A stretch of DNA of 6,033 bases, taken from an uncultured bacterium. GTDB lineage: Bacteria > Bacillota > Clostridia > Lachnospirales > Lachnospiraceae. The stretch spans positions 1-6,033 of the forward strand of contig CALFUE010000040.1 of NCBI GenBank assembly GCA_937916345.1, in the 5' to 3' direction. The notes under the pieces are model-generated. The model was not told where the DNA came from and made no database searches. It saw nothing but the letters and a program-made list of their open reading frames with translations. This document shows positions 1-5,191 of the stretch, in pieces (position 1 is the stretch's first letter; every line of letters starts with the position of its first letter). A program made the position numbers and the translations under genes.

Positions 1-101
1 AGAACGGCGCAGGCCAGGTCCAAAGCGCTCATGGGCTTCAAACAGCCGCCCATGCTGCCCACTGCGGTCCGGCAGCCGTCTACGATTACTGCATTTCTCA
101 T
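1..101 (-). CDS. Thiolase (acetyl-CoA acetyltransferase family), N-terminal fragment
   Basis: Only the first 33 codons plus two bases are present; the gene runs off the left edge. The peptide starts MRNAVIVDGCRTAVGSMGG and continues CLKPMSALDLACAV. This fits the thiolase N-terminus, where a first beta strand (VIV) leads into an R-T-x-x-G-x-x-G-G turn and then an L-K-x-x-x-A-x-D-L helix. Thiolases join or cleave acyl-CoA units in the cytoplasm; in anaerobic clostridia the usual role is condensing two acetyl-CoA to acetoacetyl-CoA for butyrate synthesis. The catalytic cysteine near residue 90 and the C-terminal His/Cys motifs lie outside the window, so biosynthetic and degradative types cannot be separated. 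The start is supported by AGGAG (115-111) nine bases upstream. The fragment is about 60% GC, richer than the genes to its right. Confidence 0.85.
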   Translation of the reverse strand, partial: MRNAVIVDGCRTAVGSMGGCLKPMSALDLACAV

Positions 102-217
102 ACGCTAACTCTCCTGTATCCAGCGGGCGGCCGTACCGTCCGGAAATAGATGGGGATTTCTGGTTGCCCGGGGCCGCTTTCCGCGCTCGCCGGGGCGTCA
201 GCCCGAACAAACAGCCT

Positions 218-239
218 TATTGTAAACCTTGGTACAATA
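218..239. repeat. Inverted repeat, possible operator
   Basis: TATTGTA (218-224) and TACAATA (233-239) are perfect 7-base inverted copies separated by 8 bases. The arms coincide with the candidate -10 boxes of both divergent promoters. A protein bound here could affect both genes. The palindrome may also be partly a by-product of two back-to-back TACAAT boxes. Confidence 0.4.
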
Positions 240-249
240 CAAATGTCAA
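219..249 (-). promoter_or_regulatory. Candidate promoter for the thiolase gene
   Basis: On the minus strand a perfect -35 box TTGACA (249-244) is followed, after a 19-base spacer, by TACAAT (224-219). The spacer is longer than the usual 17, which is typical of weak or activator-dependent promoters such as those used by MerR-family regulators. The resulting leader before the thiolase ATG would be roughly 110 bases and GC-rich. Confidence 0.4.
230..238 (+). promoter_or_regulatory. Candidate extended -10 promoter for larE
   Basis: TGG followed by TACAAT (233-238) forms a TGn-extended -10 box. No convincing -35 box lies 17 bases upstream, which extended -10 promoters can tolerate. The predicted start near 245 would give a leader of about 27 bases before the larE ATG at 272. 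Confidence 0.4.
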
Positions 250-271
250 GGGAAATTTTTGAGGTAAGTGT

Positions 272-1081
272 ATGGACAGAATTTTAAGGAAGAAGGATCA
301 GTATCTTAGGAATTATATTAGATCTCTCGGCAGCCTCGCCGTAGGCTTTTCCGCAGGAGTGGACTCTACCTTCCTCCTCACGGTAGCTTACAGCGAGCTG
401 GGAGACAAAGCGATCGCTGTGACGCAGTCGGATCCTTCTGTTCCGAGGAGAGAAATAGCGGAGGCAAAGGCCTTTTGTGAGGAGCGCGGCATCAGACAGT
501 TCTTCTGCCACGCCGACCCGCGACAGGAGGAGGAATACCGCCACAACGGCAAGGACAGATGCTACTACTGTAAGAGAGGCATATTCACAGAGATAAAAAA
601 GATCGCAAAGGAACAAGGTATAGAATATGTGGCAGAAGGCTCTAATATGGACGATCTGGGAGACTACCGCCCGGGGTTAAAAGCGGTTGAGGAGCTTTCT
701 GTGGTGAGCCCATTGCGTGAAGCTGGTCTCACAAAGGCCGAGATAAGAGAACTGTCAAGGAATCTTGGTCTTCCCACGGCGGACAAGCCATCCTATGCCT
801 GTCTTGCATCCCGGTTTACCTACGGTGAGGAGATCACCGCTGATAAGCTGGGGAGGATCGATCTTGCCGAGGAGTTTTTGATAGATCACGGATTTTTGGT
901 AGAAAGAGTCAGGATGCAGGGAAACACTGCCCGCATAGAGGTTCCGGCAGAGGACATTACCCGTCTCTGCGAAACACCGCTTCGGGAGAGGATCTGCGAA
1001 GAATTCAGGAAATTAGGGTTTTCCTTCGTGACCGTTGACCTGGACGGATACAGGATGGGGAGCATGAACAGCACAATTTAA
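272..1081 (+). CDS. larE: LarE-family ATP-dependent sulfur transferase (PP-loop)
   Basis: LarE adenylates the carboxylates of a nicotinic-acid-derived dinucleotide and then inserts sulfur, a step in making the nickel-pincer cofactor of lactate racemase and related enzymes. This 269-residue protein has the usual family length. A PP-loop, SAGVDS (27-32), lies after the first strand, and DYRPGLKA (131-138) and ACLASR (176-181) are family hallmarks. C177 in ACLASR matches the conserved LarE sulfur-site cysteine (Cys176 in the Lactobacillus plantarum enzyme). There are also C97 and C100 in a CYYCK motif, a pattern linked to [4Fe-4S]-dependent LarE rather than the single-use cysteine type. The start is fixed by GAGGT (261-265) six bases before ATG. 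No larA, larB or larC is nearby, so the target is unknown; a related PP-loop role is possible. Confidence 0.88.
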   Translation: MDRILRKKDQYLRNYIRSLGSLAVGFSAGVDSTFLLTVAYSELGDKAIAVTQSDPSVPRREIAEAKAFCEERGIRQFFCHADPRQEEEYRHNGKDRCYYCKRGIFTEIKKIAKEQGIEYVAEGSNMDDLGDYRPGLKAVEELSVVSPLREAGLTKAEIRELSRNLGLPTADKPSYACLASRFTYGEEITADKLGRIDLAEEFLIDHGFLVERVRMQGNTARIEVPAEDITRLCETPLRERICEEFRKLGFSFVTVDLDGYRMGSMNSTI

Positions 1082-1089
1082 AAAAGTTC

Positions 1090-1118
1090 GTGACATTTCC
1101 GAAAAAGTGTTGTATACT
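1090..1118 (+). promoter_or_regulatory. Sigma-A-type promoter for cheY
   Basis: GTGACA (1090-1095) and TATACT (1113-1118) are separated by exactly 17 bases, each matching the housekeeping consensus at 5 of 6 positions. It lies between the larE stop and the cheY start, with transcription expected near 1125. I see no flagellar sigma-28 pattern here, which suggests cheY is made independently of the late flagellar cascade. Confidence 0.7.
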
Positions 1119-1150
1119 AGTCCGTAATAAATGGTATATAGAGGCTGAAT

Positions 1151-1528
1151 ATGGCTAGAGTTATGATTTGCGACGATGCAGCGTTCATCCGCATGGCATT
1201 GGCGCGTATATTAAAAGCCCATGACCATACGATAGTATGCGAGGCGGCGGACGGCGAAGAGGCCGTTGCGAAATTTAAGCAGTTCCGTCCGGAAGTAGTT
1301 ATGATGGACATCACCATGAACGGCATGGACGGTATCGAGGCCACCAGACAGATACTGGCCATCGATCCGCTGGCCTGTGTTATCATTGTATCCTCCATGG
1401 GGCAGCAGAATAAGGTGGTTGAGGCTATAAATGCCGGAGCGAAGGACTTCGTTGTAAAGCCATTTGAACCCGACAGGGTCATGAAGGTCATCGATAAAAA
1501 CTTTGGAGCAGTGGAAGATTTTTCTTGA
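1151..1528 (+). CDS. cheY: CheY-like single-domain chemotaxis response regulator
   Basis: This 125-residue protein is one receiver domain with no output domain. CheY carries phosphate from the CheA kinase to the flagellar motor switch in the cytoplasm. The expected residues are all present: acidic pair D8-D9, phosphoacceptor D53 in MMDITMNGMDG, conserved hydroxyl S81, and K103 in the KPF motif. MGQQ (83-86) and AGAKDFVVKPF closely match CheY of Bacillus and Thermotoga, which argues for a chemotaxis CheY over a general receiver such as Spo0F. The start is supported by AGAGG (1140-1144) six bases before ATG. It has its own promoter and is followed after 87 bases by a flagellin-like gene with no clear terminator between, so the two may share a transcript. 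No cheA, cheW or other chemotaxis gene is in view. Confidence 0.9.
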   Translation: MARVMICDDAAFIRMALARILKAHDHTIVCEAADGEEAVAKFKQFRPEVVMMDITMNGMDGIEATRQILAIDPLACVIIVSSMGQQNKVVEAINAGAKDFVVKPFEPDRVMKVIDKNFGAVEDFS

Positions 1529-1558
1529 GAATATTTTTTGTTTTACAGATTTAGGAGC

Positions 1559-1587
1559 CAGACACCGAAGGACTTAAGACAGATAAT
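1559..1587 (+). promoter_or_regulatory. Weak candidate promoter for the flagellin-like gene
   Basis: CAGACA (1559-1564) and GATAAT (1582-1587) are 17 bases apart, matching the sigma-A consensus at 4 and 5 positions. A sigma-28 flagellar promoter (TAAA, then a CCGATAT-type box) was looked for and not found. Read-through from the cheY promoter is an equally good explanation for expression. Confidence 0.25.
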
Positions 1588-1615
1588 AAGCTGGCGTTAT
1601 CAGAGGAGGGAAATT

Positions 1616-2401
1616 ATGAGTGGAGTTTCAGGAATATCAGGGTCATCAGCCAATTATTATCAGCCCCTGGCTACAGGGAGACGCATTAATTCGGCCGCAG
1701 ACGACGCTGCGGGCTTATCTGTCTCAGAGGAGTTGGATCGGAATGCCACAGGTCTTGACGCCGGATCAAATAACATCCGCTCGGCTCAGGATCTGATAAA
1801 GGTCGCTGATGGTGCCGAGTCGCAGGTTTCCGATTATCTGCAGCGCATGAAGGAGCTGGCAGTGGCTGCGTCAAATGACGCAGTAGTCAGTGATGACGAA
1901 AGGCGCGCATATCAGGATGAGATCGATCAGCTGAAAAAGGGTATTGCAGATATTGCAGAGCAGACCATGTACAATGGAAAGAGATTGTTGGATGGAGACG
2001 GAAGCTTCTCGCTTGCCACCGACTCAAACGGAAATACTGCATCTTTTAATGTCGGTCAGTCGACACTCCGTTCCCTCGGCATCGAGAATTTTGATGTGAC
2101 AGGGCAATTTGATATGTCGGTTCTGGACAACGCGATACAGTCGGTTTCGGGAAACCGTTCGTCGATGGGTGCTTCATCAAATGGCATGGATTACGCCTAC
2201 AATTTCAATACCCAGGCTTCCTACAATGTCACATCGGCAAGCAGCCGTATAGCTGATACGGATTATCCCCAGGCTGTGACCGAGCAAAAGAAAAAGGAAA
2301 ACCTGCAGGCTTACGCGGTGCTCATGCAGAAGAAGCAGCAGGAGGATGAACAACGCCGTACACAGAACTTTTTCACAAACACAAATATCTTTACATCTTA
2401 A
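1616..2401 (+). CDS. Flagellin-like protein with atypical terminal segments
   Basis: This 261-residue protein is clearly related to flagellin, the secreted filament subunit. The N-terminal D1 signature is present: GRRINSAADDAAGLSVSEEL (21-40), LQRMKELAVAASND (75-88) and EIDQLKKGIADIA..NGKRLLDG (102-127). A C-terminal D1 helix starts LDNAIQSVSGNR (170-181), and SRIADTD (210-216) is the usual bend before D0. The centre (128-165) is short, so D2/D3 are absent. Both ends are odd. The N-terminus lacks the normal MRINHN-type start and is about a dozen residues short. The last 45 residues are rich in K, Q and E and end NFFTNTNIFTS instead of the usual QANQ..LLS type. It could be a minor or modified filament protein rather than the main flagellin. 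AGGAGG (1604-1609) before ATG 1616 decides the start over an in-frame TTG at 1538. A terminator follows directly. Confidence 0.85.
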   Translation: MSGVSGISGSSANYYQPLATGRRINSAADDAAGLSVSEELDRNATGLDAGSNNIRSAQDLIKVADGAESQVSDYLQRMKELAVAASNDAVVSDDERRAYQDEIDQLKKGIADIAEQTMYNGKRLLDGDGSFSLATDSNGNTASFNVGQSTLRSLGIENFDVTGQFDMSVLDNAIQSVSGNRSSMGASSNGMDYAYNFNTQASYNVTSASSRIADTDYPQAVTEQKKKENLQAYAVLMQKKQQEDEQRRTQNFFTNTNIFTS

Positions 2402-2410
2402 GATTTTAAC

Positions 2411-2448
2411 AAAAAAACGCCCTTCGTTTTTTAAGGGGCGTTTTTTTT
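2411..2448. terminator. Rho-independent terminator, likely bidirectional
   Basis: ACGCCC (2417-2422) pairs with GGGCGT (2436-2441). TT (2423-2424) pairs with AA (2433-2434) around one bulged G, closing a short T-rich loop. Eight T residues (2441-2448) follow on the plus strand and seven A residues (2411-2417) precede, so the hairpin can end transcripts from either side. It ends the cheY/flagellin unit and would also suit a gene arriving on the minus strand. Confidence 0.92.
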
Positions 2449-2511
2449 ATCATATTTTATTTTTCTTTAATTGCTGTTTCAACAGTCGGTGCAGTCGCAA
2501 GTGTAATAAGG

Positions 2512-2525
2512 TTTGCTCCCGCAAA
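2512..2525. repeat. Small hairpin in the spacer
   Basis: TTTGC (2512-2516) and GCAAA (2521-2525) form a perfect 5-base stem around a 4-base loop. It has no T-tract after it, so it is not a terminator, and it may be incidental to the possible minus-strand coding remnant. Confidence 0.3.
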
Positions 2526-2556
2526 GATCACACCATAAAAATGATATTATTTTTAT

Positions 2557-2585
2557 TTGCTAAATCTTGATTTTCGTGATATAGT
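2557..2585 (+). promoter_or_regulatory. Extended -10 promoter for the 2730-6000 operon
   Basis: TTGCTA (2557-2562) is followed after 17 bases by TATAGT (2580-2585), with TGA immediately before it giving an extended -10. Transcription would begin near 2592, leaving a leader of about 138 bases before the first gene. It is the best promoter seen upstream of the four-gene operon. Confidence 0.6.
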
Positions 2586-2591
2586 AAAAAG

Positions 2592-2729
2592 GATTTTTTC
2601 GTTGTCATTCACAGTCGAAGTGCGCACTCACTGCGTGATTACGACCCGATTTGTATTTGGTAAAACCTTTATTATTCGCAGCCAAGATGGCTGTAAATAG
2701 TAACGATTTTCGGTCTATGGAGGTTTCAA
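2592..2729 (+). promoter_or_regulatory. Long 5' leader of the operon
   Basis: The leader contains a 10-base perfect palindrome AGTGCGCACT (2619-2628), an adjacent short repeat TCAC-TGC-GTGA (2628-2638), and a hairpin CAGCCA-AGA-TGGCTG (2679-2693). The T-box core AGGGTGG..ACC, a lysine riboswitch core and a preQ1 riboswitch were looked for because of the downstream genes, and none was recognised. It ends in a strong ribosome site, GGAGG (2719-2723). A regulatory function is possible but not shown. Confidence 0.35.
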
Positions 2730-3176
2730 GTGTCAAATAAAGGAAATGACGAGCTTCAGATAGAGAAGATCGAAGAGATAGATGCAGAGCAGATTGCAGC
2801 TGATATCGAGCGCGATTCAAAGGTAAAGGAGGAGCGCGGCAAGCTCTACGAGCTGAGCGTTCTCCCCGCTAACACAAAGATCGTTGCCGCCGTAGCTGTA
2901 TTTGCACTGCTCGCTTTAGGGTTTGTTTTGATCAGCGTCCTGTCATTTTCGCAGGATCTTTTTGTGACTGCGCTGGTATTGATGTGCCTGACGGGGATCG
3001 CGGTGCTCCTCCAAAGAGAACCGTTTTATGCTGATTTTGCTGTTGCACTGCTCACTATAATTGCAGGCTTTGTGCTGCATGTGCCCGCGTTTATGGTGCT
3101 TGCGGCACTTGTTTATCTTGCGGCGGCGACAGTGATCTATTTGTCGGAGCTCTGGAGAGCGACTCCCGATGAGTGA
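2730..3176 (+). CDS. Four-helix membrane protein of unknown function
   Basis: I do not recognise this 148-residue protein. Residues 1-48 are hydrophilic, strongly acidic (for example ELQIEKIEEIDAEQIAADIE) and probably helical. Four hydrophobic stretches follow at about 51-72, 76-95, 101-117 and 118-138, and the tail is short (LWRATPDE). No signal peptide is seen; the helices should anchor it in the cytoplasmic membrane with the acidic arm inside. There are few polar residues in the helices, so a transporter or enzyme active site is not evident. The start is GTG, fixed by GGAGG (2719-2723) six bases upstream; no better ATG exists. Its end overlaps the queH start by 8 bases (ATGAGTGA), so the two are probably translationally coupled. 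Calling it queuosine-related would rest on position alone. Confidence 0.85.
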   Translation: MSNKGNDELQIEKIEEIDAEQIAADIERDSKVKEERGKLYELSVLPANTKIVAAVAVFALLALGFVLISVLSFSQDLFVTALVLMCLTGIAVLLQREPFYADFAVALLTIIAGFVLHVPAFMVLAALVYLAAATVIYLSELWRATPDE

Positions 3177-3765
3177 GGAGCGTAAAAAAAAGCTCCTGCT
3201 TCATGTGTGCTGCGCACCCTGCAGCAGCTATGTGCTGGAGTATATCGGCAGCTTGTACGACATTACCGCGTTTTACTATAACCCGAATATCTATCCCGAG
3301 GAGGAGTATCACCGCAGGGTTGAGGAGCTCATCCGTTTTACCGGCGAGGCGCCATTTGCTTCGGGCGTTGCCGTGGCTGAGGGCAGATATGACAGAAATG
3401 AGTTTTTGCAGGCGATTGATGGGCTTACGGACCTTTATGAGGGGAGCGAGAGATGCTACCGCTGCTATGAGTTGAGATTACTGGAATCCGCCTTGTACGC
3501 GGCAGAAAACGGCTTTGATCTCTTTACCACCACACTTTCCATATCTCCCATGAAAAAAGCCGCCTGGCTGAACGAGATAGGAGAGCGGATCGGAAAAGAG
3601 TACGGCGTTGAGTATCTGGTGAGTGATTTCAAAAAGAAGGACGGCTACAAGCGCTCAATAGAATTATCAAAAGAATATTCACTCTACCGCCAGGACTACT
3701 GTGGGTGCGAGTTCTCGCTGAGAGAGGCAGAGCTTCGCAGAAAAAAGAAAGAGAGGAACGGATAA
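3169..3765 (+). CDS. queH: Epoxyqueuosine reductase QueH
   Basis: QueH performs the last step of queuosine synthesis, reducing epoxyqueuosine to queuosine at the tRNA wobble position 34; it replaces the unrelated QueG in many anaerobes and thermophiles. The 198-residue length fits the family (DUF208). The hallmark cysteines are all present: LLLHVCCAPCSS (C14, C15, C18), ERCYRCYELR (C96, C99) and YRQDYCGC (C178, C180). The known enzyme binds a [4Fe-4S] cluster and a nearby metal through such cysteines. FYYNPNIYP (35-43) and TTLSISPMKK (121-130) are further family features. The ATG at 3169 overlaps the stop of the upstream membrane protein gene, with ribosome loading probably by coupling. A lysine/arginine-rich tail (KKKERNG) follows. 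No queC, queD, queE, queF or tgt is in view, so precursor synthesis or salvage must be encoded elsewhere. Confidence 0.93.
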   Translation: MSEERKKKLLLHVCCAPCSSYVLEYIGSLYDITAFYYNPNIYPEEEYHRRVEELIRFTGEAPFASGVAVAEGRYDRNEFLQAIDGLTDLYEGSERCYRCYELRLLESALYAAENGFDLFTTTLSISPMKKAAWLNEIGERIGKEYGVEYLVSDFKKKDGYKRSIELSKEYSLYRQDYCGCEFSLREAELRRKKKERNG

Positions 3766-5190
3766 ATGGCAAATCTCTGGGGAGGCAGGTTCACCAGGCA
3801 GACCGATGAGCTGGTTAATGATTTTAACGCTTCAATCAGCTTTGATAAGAGATTATACAGGGAGGACATTACGGGCTCAATGGCTCATGCTGCCATGCTC
3901 GGTGAGACTAAGGTCCTGACTAAGGGCGAGAGCGAGGAGATCATTAACGCGTTAAATACAATGCTTAGGGATATAGACGAGGGAAGGCTCGCCATTACTG
4001 ATGATTACGAGGATATTCACTCCTTTGTGGAGGCAAAGCTTATTGAGCGCATCGGAGATACCGGAAAAAAACTTCACACCGGACGCAGCAGAAATGATCA
4101 GGTGGCGTTGGATATGAAACTATACACCAGGCGTACTATTGCGGACACCGATGCACTGCTCTATGAGCTGCTCAGGGTATTGGAAAAAATCATCGTATCC
4201 GGCACTGAAACCGTGATGCCCGGCTTTACTCATCTGCAGAAGGCGCAACCCTTGACACTGGCGCATCATATCTCGGCGTATTTTGAGATGTTCAGGAGGG
4301 ACAGAGAAAGGCTTATCGATACCTTTGAGAGAATGAATTATTCTCCCTTGGGCTCGGGAGCTCTTGCAGGCACCACATATCCCCTGGACAGGGAGATGGT
4401 TGCGAAGGAACTCAAATTTAAAGGCGCCACTGCCAATTCCATGGACTCGGTTTCCGACCGCGATTATCTGATAGAATATCTGTCGGATCTGTCACTTATC
4501 ATGATGCATCTCTCCAGATTTTCCGAGGAGATCATAATATGGAACAGCGATGAGTACAGATTTATCGAGCTGGACGACACCTATTCCACAGGCAGCTCCA
4601 TAATGCCCCAGAAGAAAAATCCCGATATCGCGGAGCTGGTGAGGGGCAAGACCGGCAGAGTCTACGGTGCCCTGGTTTCGCTCCTCACCACCATGAAGGC
4701 GCTACCCCTCGCCTATGACAAGGATATGCAGGAGGACAAGGAAGTGGCATTCGACTCCATCGATACCGTCCAAAACTGCATCAGGCTCTTTACCGGGATG
4801 CTTGACGCAACCCGCTTTAACGAGGAGATGATGAGGTTTTCCGCATCGGGAGGCTTTACCAACGCCACGGACGCGGCCGATTATCTGGTGAGAAAGGGTG
4901 TTCCATTCAGGGACGCCCACGGCATAATCGGAAGACTGGTGCTCTACTGCATTGACAATAAAAAGACAATCGACGACTGCACCCTGGATGAGTTAAAGAG
5001 TATAGACGAGAACTTCGATGAGGATATCTATGGGGAGATCAGCTTAAAGACCTGCGTCGACCGAAGGGTTACAAAGGGTGCGCCGGGTGAAAAGGCGATG
5101 AAGGAATACCTCAGTGATATAAGAAATTATATGGAAAAGAATACTCCTATATCGATTCAGGAGATCAAATTAATTTCAGGAGGCAATTAA
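3766..5190 (+). CDS. argH: Argininosuccinate lyase
   Basis: ArgH splits argininosuccinate into arginine and fumarate, the last step of arginine synthesis, as a cytoplasmic homotetramer. The protein opens with the typical MANLWGGRFT. It then shows HTGRSRNDQ (104-112), the TH pair of PGFTHLQKAQP (H156, proton-transfer histidine region), SPLGSGALAGT (193-203), and the fumarase/aspartase superfamily signature GSSIMPQKKNPD (276-287) carrying the catalytic serine loop. At 474 residues it is slightly longer than many bacterial versions because of a tail after the last conserved segment (about 450-474). Its ATG directly follows the queH TAA with no gap; GAGAGG (3751-3756) inside the queH end serves as ribosome site. 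argG is not in view, so this gene sits apart from a classical arg cluster. All key motifs are intact. Confidence 0.97.
   Translation: MANLWGGRFTRQTDELVNDFNASISFDKRLYREDITGSMAHAAMLGETKVLTKGESEEIINALNTMLRDIDEGRLAITDDYEDIHSFVEAKLIERIGDTGKKLHTGRSRNDQVALDMKLYTRRTIADTDALLYELLRVLEKIIVSGTETVMPGFTHLQKAQPLTLAHHISAYFEMFRRDRERLIDTFERMNYSPLGSGALAGTTYPLDREMVAKELKFKGATANSMDSVSDRDYLIEYLSDLSLIMMHLSRFSEEIIIWNSDEYRFIELDDTYSTGSSIMPQKKNPDIAELVRGKTGRVYGALVSLLTTMKALPLAYDKDMQEDKEVAFDSIDTVQNCIRLFTGMLDATRFNEEMMRFSASGGFTNATDAADYLVRKGVPFRDAHGIIGRLVLYCIDNKKTIDDCTLDELKSIDENFDEDIYGEISLKTCVDRRVTKGAPGEKAMKEYLSDIRNYMEKNTPISIQEIKLISGGN
5178..5183 (+). promoter_or_regulatory. Strong ribosome site for asd inside argH
   Basis: A perfect AGGAGG lies within the last codons of argH, 8 bases before the asd ATG at 5192. 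It fixes that start and points to independent, efficient loading on a shared mRNA. Confidence 0.85.
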
Positions 5191-5191
5191 A

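Larger units (their letters stand above)
102..271. promoter_or_regulatory. Divergent intergenic region between thiolase and larE
   Basis: These 170 bases separate two genes read in opposite directions, so both promoters should lie here. The first 108 bases or so (102-210) are about 65% GC by hand count and would form a long leader for the thiolase mRNA. The rest (211-271) is AT-rich and holds the promoter-like elements and a dyad. I see no open reading frame, tRNA-like fold or terminator in it. Confidence 0.6.
2457..2676 (-). pseudogene. Possible decayed minus-strand gene (three frames)
   Basis: No intact gene is present, but the minus strand reads like protein in three successive frames. 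Frame one holds NNKGFTKYKSGRNHAVSAHF and ends at a TGA (2607-2605). Frame two starts at an ATG overlapping that stop (2608) and reads MTTKKSFLLYHENQDLANKN, then NIIFMV, ending at a TGA. Frame three, entered by a -1 shift at a run of five T, reads YGVIFAGANLITLATAPTVE, then TAIKEK, to a TAA (2459-2457) just before the shared terminator. Amino-acid make-up is natural, whereas the plus strand opposite gives an unlikely Cys/Arg-rich peptide. I see no ribosome site and do not recognise the family. It may be chance in AT-rich DNA. Confidence 0.25.

Noticed and set aside
284..616. Minus-strand frame of 110 codons opposite larE
   Set aside because: It lies wholly within larE, has no recognisable motif, and larE is well supported.
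1538..1615. Upstream extension of the flagellin-like protein from a TTG codon (26 extra residues)
   Set aside because: There is no ribosome site before the TTG, whereas AGGAGG sits just before ATG 1616; the added peptide does not resemble a flagellin N-terminus.
1529..1615. Sigma-28 flagellar promoter before the flagellin-like gene
   Set aside because: Only a partial ACCGAAG resemblance was found, without a correctly spaced TAAA box.
2346..2570. Plus-strand reading frame of 74 codons crossing the flagellin end and terminator
   Set aside because: It overlaps the flagellin-like gene, runs through a strong terminator, and gives a Cys/Phe-rich peptide with no ribosome site.
2592..2729. T-box, lysine or preQ1 riboswitch in the operon leader
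   Set aside because: The T-box core and the other conserved cores were not recognisable by eye, although the downstream genes made them plausible.
3173..3475. Second plus-strand frame inside queH
   Set aside because: It is a shadow frame; the queH frame carries all family motifs and the other peptide has none.
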